Assembly: GCA_902794125.1 (NCBI GenBank)
Contig: CADBFX010000007.1
Location: 50,182 to 114,181 of the forward strand
Origin: an uncultured Elusimicrobium sp.
GTDB lineage: Bacteria; Elusimicrobiota; Elusimicrobia; Elusimicrobiales; Elusimicrobiaceae
Reading direction: 5' to 3'
DNA: 64,000 nucleotides
This document shows positions 1-7,951 of the stretch, piece by piece (the first letter of the stretch is position 1; every line of letters starts with the position of its first letter). Made by a program: the position numbers and the translations under genes. The notes beneath the pieces are model-generated. The model did not search any database and had not been told where the DNA came from. It saw nothing but the letters and a program-made list of their open reading frames with translations.

Positions 1-2
1 TG

Positions 3-506
3 AAGTTGGGGCGCATTGATAAAGAAACGGTTGCCAATATCGGCCTTATTCAAGGGGGAAAAGCCACCAATATCGTTACGGAAGAAGTTTATTTAAAAGG
101 CGAAGCGCGCAGTTTGGCCGAAGCTAAACTGGCCAAACAAACGGCGCATATGAAAGCTTGTTTTGAAGCGGCTGCTAAAAAATTTACAAAAAAAATAAAT
201 GGTAAGATATGCTGCCCGAAAATTACTTTTAATGTGATTAAGCGTTACAGTGCGGTGAATGTGTCTAAAACGCATCCGGTAGTAAAAGCCGTGCTGAAAG
301 CGGCCAAAGAGCAGGGAGTTATAATCCGGGCCAATGCATCCGGCGGCGGGTGTGATGCCAATGTGCTTAGCGGGAAAGGTTTTACGCTGCCCAACTTAGG
401 GCTTGGGGTGCGTAACTGCCACACCGTTCACGAAAAATTATTACTCAAGGAATTTTTTGCCGCGTTTGAAATTGTATTACAAACCGTGTTAAATTATAAG
501 AAATAA
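3..506 (+). CDS. M20-family metallopeptidase (peptidase T-like), C-terminal part
   Basis: The gene runs in from the left edge; the frame is open from base 3, so the N-terminus is missing. The remaining ~167 residues look like the end of an M20 zinc aminopeptidase: the lid-type dimerisation domain (IGLIQGGKATNIVTEEVYLKGEARS) followed by the C-terminal catalytic piece with SGGGCDANVLSGKG, NLGLGV and a final HTVHE, whose His is normally a zinc ligand. In peptidase T-like relatives the matching motif is GGGSDAN; here Cys replaces Ser. It probably trims di- or tripeptides in the cytoplasm. The peptide-transporter-type permease genes start 8 bases downstream, which supports a peptide-utilisation operon. 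Exact subfamily (PepT-like or PepD-like) is not settled. Confidence 0.82.
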   Translation, partial: KLGRIDKETVANIGLIQGGKATNIVTEEVYLKGEARSLAEAKLAKQTAHMKACFEAAAKKFTKKINGKICCPKITFNVIKRYSAVNVSKTHPVVKAVLKAAKEQGVIIRANASGGGCDANVLSGKGFTLPNLGLGVRNCHTVHEKLLLKEFFAAFEIVLQTVLNYKK

Positions 507-514
507 GGAATTGT

Positions 515-1540
515 ATGCTTCGTTTTATTACTCGCAGACTTTTACTGTTGCCTTTGGTGGCGCTGGGAGTTACGTTTCTACTGTTTTTGCTTACGCAGCG
601 CTTGAGCCCCGAAATGCGTGCCTCCTTATATGTAAAAGATCCGCGCCAGATGAACGCTTTGGAAGAAGTCATCCGGCAGTATGGATTGCGGGATAATGTT
701 TTTAAGCAATACGGGCGATGGCTTGGGCAAGTGGCGCACGGAGATCTGGGCTATAGCCCCAGTGCCAATATGCCGGTGGCCAAAGCCATTAAACAGTATC
801 TCCCCGCTACGATTCAACTGGCGTTTGTTACCATGATATTGGTTGTATTTTTTGGGGTATGGTTTGGGGCGTCGTCGGCTGTTCATAAAAACAAGTGGCA
901 AGATATCGTGGCGCGTTTTATAAGCGTGGGTGGATTTTCGTTACCGATTTTTGTGTTGGGGTTACTACTCTTAATGGTGTTTTATGGGCAGTTAGGGTGG
1001 TTTGCTCCGGGCGGGTATTCGTTGCAAACCGATTTGGTGGTGCACGGGGGAGCCTTTAAAACATATACCGGCTTTTTGCTGATAGATGCACTTTTAAATG
1101 GGAATATGCGCGTATTTTTGGATGTACTTTCTCATTTAGTACTGCCGGCAGTTACCTTATGTATTGGTTCGTTCGCACTTATGGTGCGGGTCATGCGTTC
1201 AAGCATGCTGGAAGAGTTAAACAAAGAATACGTCCGTACGGCACGTGCCAAAGGGTTAACAGAGTGGCAGGTGGTGTATAAGCACGCCGGAAAAAATGCC
1301 ATTATTCCTGTCATTACGCTTGCCAGTATCCAATTTATCCGTTTGCTGGGTGGAACGGTTATTGTGGAAACGATTTTTGATTATCCCGGCATTGGCCGTT
1401 TTGGGGTGTTGGCGGCGCAACAATTAGATATTGCTGGTATTTTAGGGTTTTCGTTATTAGTTGCCGTCTTATTTGTAATCGGGAATTTACTATCGGACTT
1501 ACTATACACGGCGGTGGACCCGCGGATTCGGTTGGAGTAG
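515..1540 (+). CDS. dppB: ABC transporter permease, dipeptide/oligopeptide type (DppB/OppB)
   Basis: 341 residues, a normal length for the first permease of a peptide/nickel-type importer. The start is ATG with AAGGAA just upstream. The protein opens with the family's MLRFITRRLLLLPLV helix and has about six membrane helices. The cytoplasmic coupling loop reads EELNKEYVRTARAKGLTEWQVVYKHAGKNA (residues ~230-260), the EAA-type motif that docks on the ATPase; the end is DLLYTAVDPRIRLE, also typical. It should pair with the next gene to form the membrane channel. Substrate is inferred from the adjacent peptidase only; binding protein and ATPases are not in the window. Confidence 0.9.
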   Translation: MLRFITRRLLLLPLVALGVTFLLFLLTQRLSPEMRASLYVKDPRQMNALEEVIRQYGLRDNVFKQYGRWLGQVAHGDLGYSPSANMPVAKAIKQYLPATIQLAFVTMILVVFFGVWFGASSAVHKNKWQDIVARFISVGGFSLPIFVLGLLLLMVFYGQLGWFAPGGYSLQTDLVVHGGAFKTYTGFLLIDALLNGNMRVFLDVLSHLVLPAVTLCIGSFALMVRVMRSSMLEELNKEYVRTARAKGLTEWQVVYKHAGKNAIIPVITLASIQFIRLLGGTVIVETIFDYPGIGRFGVLAAQQLDIAGILGFSLLVAVLFVIGNLLSDLLYTAVDPRIRLE

Positions 1541-1542
1541 AT

Positions 1543-2370
1543 ATGTTGCAAAACCGTATTGTAAAACGTATTTATACAAACAAAACTTCGCTTATTGGGT
1601 TTTGTTTGGTGGCGTTTTTCTTGCTGGTGGCGCTACTAGCCCCGTGGTTGGCTCCGGTTCACAATAAAAATAATCCTTATCAAATGCCGCAGAAAAGTTA
1701 CGCTATTGCCCCGCAACCGCCTTCTGCGCAGAATTGGCGACCTTTATTACGGGGTTGTGTGGGGGGCGCGGCTCGCGTTTGTGGTGGGCGTAACCGTGAC
1801 ATTTTTTGCTTTTTTAATTGGTCTTTTAATTGGTTCTATTGCGGCTTATTTCGGCGGGAAAGTGGATGAAGTGCTCATGCGTTTAACCGATGTAGTATTT
1901 GCCGTTCCTTCACTCGTGCTGGCGATGGTTATTGCCGCCATGCTGGGGCCGGATATTAAAAACATGATGATTGCGCTTACAGCCGTGGCGTGGCCTTCGT
2001 ACGCAAGACTCGTGAGGGTGATTATGTGACTGCGGCCCGCACTTTGGGGGCCAGCGGCCCGCGGATTTTACTGCGCCATATTTTGCCTAACTCCATTTAT
2101 CCGTCCGTTGTGGTAGCCAGCTTGGATATCGGATACGTGGTGTTAACGGCCGCTTCGCTTTCCTTTTTAGGGTTGGGCGCCCAGCCCGGAACGGCTGATT
2201 GGGGCCAATTAATTGCCATGGCGCGTAACTGGGTGTTAGGCACGGCCGGGCATCCGTTTGCGTATTGGTACACCGTCGTAGCACCCGGGGGAGCGATTTT
2301 CCTGTTTGTGCTTGGGTGGAACCTATTGGGAGATGCCTTCCGCGATATTTTAGACCCCAGACAGGGCTAA
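1543..2370 (+). pseudogene. dppC: ABC transporter permease DppC/OppC, broken by two frameshifting deletions
   Basis: The gene starts 3 bases after dppB. The N-terminal piece (SLIGFCLVAFFLLVALLAPW) is in frame 1 to about base 1737, the middle (DLYYGVVWGARLAF ... WPSYARLV) is in frame 2 to about 2014, and the end (EGDYVTAARTLGASGPRILL ... DAFRDILDPRQG) is back in frame 1. At the first break the conserved GTDxxGRD segment is missing; by comparison with the family about 23 bases are lost. At the second, the residues between LVR and the EAA loop are missing, about 25 bases. Read straight, translation stops at 1867-1869. Everything else in the family pattern is present. Either a recent pseudogene or an assembly fault; dppB beside it is intact. 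Confidence 0.8.
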
Positions 2371-2414
2371 AGTTTACTACAATTAAGATATATGCATTAT
2401 TTAAGAGGTGTGTT

Positions 2415-4046
2415 ATGATTCGCCGTAAAGATTTATATACTTCTTTGGTTGACAGTGCTTTTCGTTTTCCGGATAAAATTGCTTTAGTGGAAGCGGGTAC
2501 GGGCAAAAAGGTATCTTACCATGAACTGTTGATGCAGGTGGACCGTGCCGCCGATATGTTTTTTGAGCACGGTATCCGCAAAGGGGACCGGGTGGGTATT
2601 GTACACCGCAATGCAATTGATACGGTAGTGGCTAACTATGGGCTTTACAAATTAGGGGCTGTCAGTATCCCGATGAACTTCATGGTTACCAAGCAAGAAG
2701 AAATCCAATACATCTTAAATAATGCCCAAGCCAAAGCGGTGGTAACGCAAGCGGAATTTATCCGCCATTACGTGAAGGCGTTTCCGAACACTCCTACCAT
2801 TAAATATATTTTTACGACCGATGAAATCCCGTCCTCCGCGGCGGATTGCCCGGCCGTTGTGAAATTTTGGGACGCGTTAGAAAAATCTACCGCACATGAT
2901 GAAACGTCCGCCCCGGCTGCCGGGTTAGACGACTTGGCATTTATTCTCTACACGTCCGGCACAACGGGTCAACCCAAAGGCGCGATGATTTCCCACGGGA
3001 ATTTGGCCTCTAACGTTATTTCCTGTGCGCAGATTTTTAAAATTAACGATGATGATGTGTTTTTGTGTTTATTGCCCATGTTCCACTCGTTTGCGTGGAC
3101 GACGTGTGTAGTAATTCCGTTGTACCTTAACTTAAAAGTAGTCATCGTGGCCAACGTAATGCCGGCCAGTAAATGGTTGGGTGCCATGGGAACAGAACAC
3201 GTAACACTTATTTTGGCTGTACCGCAGATTTACGCGGTGCTATCTAAAGAAGCCAAAGGGCTTAAACAACTTTACTTGCGGTTCTGGCCGTTTAAATCGG
3301 TGCGGTTTGCCGTATCCGGTGCGGCTCCTTTAACCCAGGAGATTAAGGACCGTTTTGAAGAAAAAATCGGTGTTCCGATATTGGAAGGTTATGGTTTGAC
3401 CGAAACGAGCCCGGTAGTAAGCGTGAATACCGAAGAACTGCAAAAGATTAAATCTGTCGGGCCGGCTTTGCCGGCTGTCAGTACACTAGTGGTGGATGAC
3501 GAAGGCCACGAAGTGCCGCGCAACCATGAAGGGGAATTGTGCGTTAAAGGTCCTAACGTGTTCCGCGGGTATTGGGGCAACGAGACCGCTACTAGAGACG
3601 CCTTTACCGAAGACGGTTGGTTTAAAACCGGCGATATTGTGGAAATTGATGACGACGGATTTATTTTTATTAAAGACCGCAAAAAAGACATGATTATTAT
3701 TAAAGGTCTAAAAGTATTTTCCGCCCAAGTAGAAGCCACTATTTGCGAATATCCGGCGATTGAAGAATGTGCCATTATTGGCGTGCCGGACGGTCGCGGC
3801 GGCGAATTTATTAAACTCTACGCCGTTAAAAAGGAAGGGGTGGAACTCAACGAAAAAGAATTTAGAATGTTCCTTAAAACCCACCTGGACAACTATAAAC
3901 GTCCGCGCGATTTTGAATTTGTGGAAGCGTTACCCAAAAATGCGCTTCGCAAAGTGTTGAAACGCGAACTACGTAAAGATGCGGTAGCCAAGCTGGCGGC
4001 CCGTGTGGCGGCCGGAGGGGCTTCGGCGGAGGAAAGCCTTGATTAA
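2415..4046 (+). CDS. AMP-forming acyl-CoA ligase (long-chain fatty acid-CoA ligase type)
   Basis: 543 residues. The ATG at 2415 is preceded by AAGAGGTG; an in-frame start further up lies inside the previous gene and is unlikely. Adenylate-forming motifs are all present: YTSGTTGQPKGAMISHGN (~177-194) for ATP phosphates, GYGLTETSP (~325) for adenine, GDIVEIDDDGFIFIKDRKKD (~398) with the ribose-binding Asp and hinge, and the C-terminal PKNALRKVLKREL carrying the catalytic Lys. It should activate a carboxylic acid, probably a fatty acid, to its CoA thioester via an acyl-adenylate. The chain-length preference cannot be read from the sequence. Its 3' end overlaps the cca start by 8 bases, implying translational coupling. 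Confidence 0.85.
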   Translation: MIRRKDLYTSLVDSAFRFPDKIALVEAGTGKKVSYHELLMQVDRAADMFFEHGIRKGDRVGIVHRNAIDTVVANYGLYKLGAVSIPMNFMVTKQEEIQYILNNAQAKAVVTQAEFIRHYVKAFPNTPTIKYIFTTDEIPSSAADCPAVVKFWDALEKSTAHDETSAPAAGLDDLAFILYTSGTTGQPKGAMISHGNLASNVISCAQIFKINDDDVFLCLLPMFHSFAWTTCVVIPLYLNLKVVIVANVMPASKWLGAMGTEHVTLILAVPQIYAVLSKEAKGLKQLYLRFWPFKSVRFAVSGAAPLTQEIKDRFEEKIGVPILEGYGLTETSPVVSVNTEELQKIKSVGPALPAVSTLVVDDEGHEVPRNHEGELCVKGPNVFRGYWGNETATRDAFTEDGWFKTGDIVEIDDDGFIFIKDRKKDMIIIKGLKVFSAQVEATICEYPAIEECAIIGVPDGRGGEFIKLYAVKKEGVELNEKEFRMFLKTHLDNYKRPRDFEFVEALPKNALRKVLKRELRKDAVAKLAARVAAGGASAEESLD

Positions 4047-5547
4047 TTTGGCGCGCGTACTGCACCAGACCGCTCCGCAAGCGTATTATGTGGGGGGGAT
4101 TGTGCGCAGTAGCCTTTTACGGCGCGATTCTACCGATATAGACCTTGCCCTGCCGCCCAAAGACGTAAAAGAAGTGGCGCTTGCCCTTGCCAAAAAATTA
4201 AAAGCCGCCGTGTTTGAAATGGACGCCGAATTTGGGGTATGGCGGCTGGTTACTCATAAAGAAAAAATTCAAATAGACCTCACGGCTTTTCAAGGCAAAG
4301 ATTTAAAGGCTGATTTGCTCCGCCGTGATTTTAGTTTTAATGCGCTGGCGTACCCGGTTTGCGCTTTGCCGGAAATCTCTGTTCAACCTCGCAAAGAAGG
4401 CACAGCCCTTATACGTCTTAAAAAATTAAAAAAAGAAAACATAATAGATTATTCAAACGGGTTTCAAGCCGTCACCGAAAAAATGATTGAAATGAATAAT
4501 CCGCGTGTGTTTAAAGACGATCCTTTGCGGATGTTGCGTGCTTTTCGTTCGGCGGCAGAGTTGGGGTTCACCATTTCGCCCCGTACACTTAAACAAATTA
4601 AAAAAGATGCCGCTTTAATTTCCAAACCGGCCGGTGAGCGCGTGCGTGAAGAGTTGGAACGCTTGTTTGCTACCTCTAAAGCGTATGAAAATTTGTTATT
4701 AATGGATAAATGCGGATTACTGACGGCTCTATTCCCGGAACTGGAGCCGCAACGCTCCTGTGCGGAAGTTTATTACGGCCAGGGGGGGGTGCTGAAGCAC
4801 ACGTTGGAAGTGTTCCACCGGATTGAATATTTGTTGGATCATTTGGATAAGGCATTTGCTAAGTATGCCAAGAAACTATCCTTTGCCACGACGCAAAAAC
4901 CGCTCTATAAAATGGCAGCGTTACTTCATGACGTGGCCAAACCCGCTACCGCCAAAGTACAAGGCGACCGATTACGCTTTTTCTATCACGAACAAAAAGG
5001 CGCGCGCATGGCCAAGGTGATTTTAGAGCGTCTGCATTACAGCCGCGCGGAAATACGGTTAATTTGTGCGATGATTGGCGAGCATTTGCGCCCGAGCAAT
5101 TTGGCCAGTAACGACGTAATTACCGATAAAGGTGCGTATCACTTTTTCCGCGATTTGGGGGAAGCCGCTTTGCCGATGCTCCTTTTATGCTGGGCCGACT
5201 ATACCAGCTATATTACGGACGCTCAATTGCGCCGCGTGCTACCCAAAAGTGCCGAACCCATGATGAGTTTGGCCCAAGCTCAACGCACGGCCAACGTTGG
5301 CAAAACGTTGCGGCATTTGCAAGTGTTATCTTTGCTGTTTAAAAAGTATTTTGACCAACCTAAAAAAATACAACCTACGCGCCTGATTACAGGGCGGGAT
5401 GTAATGAATGAACTTTCTTTACCGCCCAGCCCGAAAATTGGCGAAATTTTAGAAGCGGTAGCGGTTGCGCAAGTAGAAGGGAAAGTAACCGATCGGGAAG
5501 AAGCCTTGGCTTTTATTAAAACCTTACAAATAGCGAAGGGAAAATAG
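4039..5547 (+). CDS. cca: CCA tRNA nucleotidyltransferase / poly(A) polymerase family with HD domain
   Basis: 502 residues from the TTG at 4039, chosen because GGAGGA at 4028-4033 sits five bases before it; a GTG at 4003 lacks this. The head domain has YYVGGIVRSSLLRRDSTDID, the class II nucleotidyltransferase G-G and DxD metal-binding pattern, then RRDFSFNALA and DDPLRMLRAFR. A C-terminal HD hydrolase domain follows (KHTLEVFHRI, MAALLHDVAKP). Such proteins add or repair the 3' CCA of tRNAs; a poly(A) polymerase role cannot be excluded. A tRNA gene lies 56 bases downstream. The TTG start overlaps the ligase stop codon. Confidence 0.88.
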   Translation: MINLARVLHQTAPQAYYVGGIVRSSLLRRDSTDIDLALPPKDVKEVALALAKKLKAAVFEMDAEFGVWRLVTHKEKIQIDLTAFQGKDLKADLLRRDFSFNALAYPVCALPEISVQPRKEGTALIRLKKLKKENIIDYSNGFQAVTEKMIEMNNPRVFKDDPLRMLRAFRSAAELGFTISPRTLKQIKKDAALISKPAGERVREELERLFATSKAYENLLLMDKCGLLTALFPELEPQRSCAEVYYGQGGVLKHTLEVFHRIEYLLDHLDKAFAKYAKKLSFATTQKPLYKMAALLHDVAKPATAKVQGDRLRFFYHEQKGARMAKVILERLHYSRAEIRLICAMIGEHLRPSNLASNDVITDKGAYHFFRDLGEAALPMLLLCWADYTSYITDAQLRRVLPKSAEPMMSLAQAQRTANVGKTLRHLQVLSLLFKKYFDQPKKIQPTRLITGRDVMNELSLPPSPKIGEILEAVAVAQVEGKVTDREEALAFIKTLQIAKGK

Positions 5548-5576
5548 TTGTTCTTCCTGTGAAACTTTGCTACAAT
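5548..5576 (+). promoter_or_regulatory. Sigma-70-type promoter for tRNA-Gly
   Basis: TTGTTC (5548-5553), a 17-base spacer, then TACAAT (5571-5576), with a TG one base before the -10 box. The tRNA begins 27 bases after the box. This is one of the best two-box promoters in the window and helps define the local consensus. Confidence 0.75.
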
Positions 5577-5602
5577 AGTAGAGCAGAGCCAACTTACGTT
5601 AT

Positions 5603-5673
5603 GCGGGCGTGGTTCAATGGTAGAATGGAAGCTTCCCAAGCTTTAGACGAGGGTTCGATTCCCTTCGCCCGCT
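5603..5673 (+). tRNA. tRNA-Gly (anticodon CCC)
   Basis: A cloverleaf folds cleanly: acceptor GCGGGCG/CGCCCGC, D arm GTTC-AATGGT-AGAAT, anticodon stem GAAGC/GCTTT with loop TTCCCAA (anticodon CCC), T arm with loop TTCGATT, and U as discriminator, usual for glycine. CCA is not encoded. It has its own promoter and is followed 18 bases later by an SD-led gene, so the two may be co-transcribed. Confidence 0.95.
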
Positions 5674-5691
5674 TTTTTAATCAGGAATATT

Positions 5692-6336
5692 ATGGAAAAC
5701 GAAAACCTTGATTTTGACGTAAAACCTACCGGAAATAAAGACCTTTGGTTATTTCTTATCATTATTGATATTGTGGCGTTGTGTGTGTGCGGATTTTTTC
5801 TGTATAAACACTTTGCACCGCAAGTTTTTGCGTGGGCCCGTCCTGCCGCAATAGAACAAGAAGAACAGCCCGCCGCCCAAACGCCGGTTGCTCAACCTGT
5901 GGAAGAAACGGTTACCGTTTCGCAAACAACGGTAGAAGTGGAAGCCCCGGCCCCGGTAACAGTGACTCCGAAAGAAGTTTCCATGGAAGCCGTGCTTGAA
6001 AAAGAAACGGCCGAAGCGGCTGCTGTCCAACCGTTGACCAGTGAAATTCAGCCGGTAGAAGAAAAGAAACAAAGCGTGATCGTGGAAATAAATCCGAAAA
6101 GTGCCAATTACCGCAAAGTGACGTTCCGCTGGTTCGGGGAAGGTAACGACGTGGCGATTGTCAGCGGGTTCACCAATCGCAAACCGCAAGCCCTCAGAAA
6201 AGTGGGCGATTATTGGGAAACGACCCTGGCGATTGCTCCGGGTTCTTATAAATTTTTGTACATCATTGACGGCGAAAACAAGCAAGACCCATATTCGCCG
6301 GAAAAAGACGGTCGTTCCGTTGTAGAAGTAAAATAA
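5692..6336 (+). CDS. Membrane-anchored protein with C-terminal glycogen-binding-like E-set domain
   Basis: 214 residues. One N-terminal membrane helix (LWLFLIIIDIVALCVCGFFL, ~22-41) follows a short acidic cytoplasmic start. A long linker rich in Ala, Pro, Val and Glu spans ~55-130. The last ~75 residues (KVTFRWFGEGNDVAIVSGFT ... GDYWETTLAIAPGSYKFLYI) have the beta-strand pattern of isoamylase/AMPK-type E-set (CBM48-like) domains, usually found on glycogen enzymes but here alone on a membrane stalk. Start ATG with AGGAA upstream; a terminator follows. Function unknown. The domain may bind a glycan at the cell surface, but that is inference. Confidence 0.7.
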   Translation: MENENLDFDVKPTGNKDLWLFLIIIDIVALCVCGFFLYKHFAPQVFAWARPAAIEQEEQPAAQTPVAQPVEETVTVSQTTVEVEAPAPVTVTPKEVSMEAVLEKETAEAAAVQPLTSEIQPVEEKKQSVIVEINPKSANYRKVTFRWFGEGNDVAIVSGFTNRKPQALRKVGDYWETTLAIAPGSYKFLYIIDGENKQDPYSPEKDGRSVVEVK

Positions 6337-6360
6337 ATTTAGTTGAAGTTTAAAAGAAAA

Positions 6361-6387
6361 AGAGGGGCCTTTTACAGGTCCCTCTTA
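6361..6387 (+). terminator. Hairpin terminator after the E-set protein gene
   Basis: AGAGGGGCCT pairs with AGGTCCCTCT around a five-base loop (one G-U pair). The T-run after it is weak, so it could also act as an mRNA-stabilising hairpin. Confidence 0.6.
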
Positions 6388-6468
6388 TTGATTATTAGTA
6401 CAAGAAACGCCGGCTTTTATTTTTTTCTGAAATAATATGCCAGTATATTCTATTAAGCAGGAGAAAAC

Positions 6469-7014
6469 ATGTCGTCCCTTATACAATTAGTTAAACAGTT
6501 TATATCCGGAAACACGCCGCGGGGAATTAAGTTTAGAACTGTTTTATCCATCGTCTTAACTTTTTCTGTTCTTATTATAGAAATTCTCGTATATTACATC
6601 CATTGGGATTCTATTCCGGATATGATTCAATATGATTATGATTTTTCCGGGGTGCCTAATAATATCTGCGAGAAAAAATGTATATTGTATAATCTCCTTC
6701 TTCAACTGTTTATTTGTGTTTTTGTATTTATAGTTAAGTACCTTTCCTACAAAACGAAGCGTGTTCGTCGTATTGTTTATGATGAACACAATAACTTAAT
6801 TCCAATTATTGATAGACGGTTCTCTATGTTTGCGTGGGAACTCGCCATGCTTTTTGTGACGACGGAACAAGGTTATATTTTTGCGCTTATTGATATTGTT
6901 AAAAATCGTATGTGTGATGATGTTGTAACGATGATATTTCTGTTTTGGCTCCTGGTGCTTATCTTTGAATTCCGCTCCGATTTAAAGGTATTAAAAGCTA
7001 AAACCGAAAATTGA
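6469..7014 (+). CDS. Unknown four-helix membrane protein
   Basis: 181 residues with CAGGAG eight bases before the ATG. I do not recognise the family. Four hydrophobic stretches are visible: VLSIVLTFSVLIIEILVYYI (~26-45), LLLQLFICVFVFIVKYL (~76-92), FAWELAMLFVTTEQGYIFAL (~119-138) and MIFLFWLLVLIFEF (~156-169). Codon use is A/T-rich and less polished than in the neighbours, suggesting low expression or a recent arrival. It lies alone between two hairpin terminators. The short, hydrophobic, basic-ended design would fit a small integral membrane protein, but no catalytic motif is visible. Confidence 0.6.
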   Translation: MSSLIQLVKQFISGNTPRGIKFRTVLSIVLTFSVLIIEILVYYIHWDSIPDMIQYDYDFSGVPNNICEKKCILYNLLLQLFICVFVFIVKYLSYKTKRVRRIVYDEHNNLIPIIDRRFSMFAWELAMLFVTTEQGYIFALIDIVKNRMCDDVVTMIFLFWLLVLIFEFRSDLKVLKAKTEN

Positions 7015-7015
7015 A

Positions 7016-7047
7016 AAAAGCATAACAATATGTATTGTTATGCTTTT
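7016..7047 (+). terminator. Strong hairpin terminator
   Basis: AAAAGCATAACAATA is followed almost at once by its exact complement, which ends in TTTT. It starts 2 bases after the stop codon of the membrane protein gene and is symmetrical, so it could also serve the converging lexA-like gene. Confidence 0.75.
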
Positions 7048-7152
7048 AATGTAAAGTTCTGGCATTAGTTGCAACCAATCACTTCCCGGAGTCTAAATTC
7101 CCAGGATTAAAACGTCCGCCATTGTTTAACCTCTTTACGGTGGCGCGGGAAA

Positions 7153-7761
7153 TTAGCAAGTAACGTTTCTTTTAATAATGCTTCGTACGATACCTTCCAC
7201 GTGGAAAGACGTCTTATCAGCCACGATGGGGGAGTAATGTGGGTTTTCCGACTGTAAAATAACAGTGTCCCCGTCTTGGTTAAACCGTTTGACGAGCACT
7301 TCTCCGTTATTCACGCAAACTACCACGTCTTTATTCTGGGGTTGGTGGCTTTGTTCCACAATCAGCCAATCTTTAGGGGCAATCAGGTTCTCCATAGAGT
7401 CACCCTTGGCTTCCACCATAAACCCTTTGCAAGCCGGGAAGTAAATCATGTTAGGGTCCACCGGTACAATGCGGGTGGGTTGCCCATCCAAAAGGGTCCC
7501 TTCCGGGCCGCATTTAGCCATGCCGTACATCTTTAAATATACCACATTGCGTTCCGGGTCTTTTAAAATGATGTAATCACGAGGGTTGGCCGGGTTGCGC
7601 TTTAGATACCCTTTCTTTTCCAGTTGTTTAATGTGGTGAAATACCACGCTTTTGGCACTCACATTTAAGCGATCTGCTAGTTCTTCCATGGTCAGCGGGT
7701 CGCTGATATTTGTCTTTAAAATTTCCAATAATTCCAGCTGTTTTTGGTGAAGCGCTTTCAT
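7153..7761 (-). CDS. LexA-like transcriptional repressor (winged helix + S24 peptidase)
   Basis: 202 residues. The N-terminal ~65 residues are a LexA-type winged helix (MEELADRLNVSAKSVVFHHI then EKKGYLKRNPANPRDYI). The C-terminal half is an S24 self-cleaving peptidase: KGDSMENLIAPKDWLIVE has the nucleophile Ser, and VLVKRF the general-base Lys. The scissile bond region reads GMAKCGPEG; Cys-Gly takes the place of the Ala-Gly of classical LexA, as in UmuD. It probably represses DNA-repair or stress genes and is inactivated by RecA-stimulated self-cleavage. GAGGTG precedes the ATG. The promoter region carries three copies of TTGTTCTATA, probable operators for autoregulation. Whether it is the organism's only LexA cannot be told. 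Confidence 0.82.
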   Translation of the reverse strand: MKALHQKQLELLEILKTNISDPLTMEELADRLNVSAKSVVFHHIKQLEKKGYLKRNPANPRDYIILKDPERNVVYLKMYGMAKCGPEGTLLDGQPTRIVPVDPNMIYFPACKGFMVEAKGDSMENLIAPKDWLIVEQSHQPQNKDVVVCVNNGEVLVKRFNQDGDTVILQSENPHYSPIVADKTSFHVEGIVRSIIKRNVTC

Positions 7762-7785
7762 AACACACCTCTTTTTAATTTTTTG

Positions 7786-7894
7786 TTGTTCTATATATTG
7801 TTCTATAAAATTTAAATAAAAAAGTAAAGTAAAATTTAAAAGTACTTAAAAAATAAGTATTTTTAAATTTAAGGAAATTATATTTTGTTCTATA
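7786..7894. promoter_or_regulatory. Three copies of TTGTTCTATA upstream of the lexA-like gene (candidate operators)
   Basis: Perfect 10-base copies at 7786-7795, 7798-7807 and 7885-7894, the first two exactly 12 bases apart. They lie in the 191-base A/T-rich gap between the repressor start and the galT terminator. As read on the minus strand they are TATAGAACAA, overlapping possible -10 boxes of the repressor gene. Binding by the repressor is inferred from position and repetition only. Confidence 0.6.
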
Positions 7895-7914
7895 TTTTTA
7901 TTTTTTGGCAATAA

Positions 7915-7940
7915 AAAAGCCCCGGTTTCCCGGGGCTTTT
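7915..7940 (-). terminator. Terminator of the galactose operon
   Basis: AAAAGCCCCGG and CCGGGGCTTTT pair around a four-base loop, 12 bases beyond the galT stop codon, with a further run of T on the minus strand. Confidence 0.85.
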
Positions 7941-7951
7941 AGAGCTCTAAA

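Noticed and set aside
2378..2383. TACAAT as a promoter for the acyl-CoA ligase
   Set aside because: No TG extension or -35 box, and the gene is positioned as part of the upstream operon; not strong enough to list.
5749..6285. 178-codon minus-strand frame opposite the E-set protein
   Set aside because: Phe/Arg/His-rich shadow caused by the Ala/Glu/Pro codons of the real gene; no start signal.
7048..7152. Possible small RNA between the 181-residue membrane protein and the lexA-like gene
   Set aside because: Only short imperfect pairing (CCGCCA with TGGCG-type ends); no promoter or terminator of its own seen.
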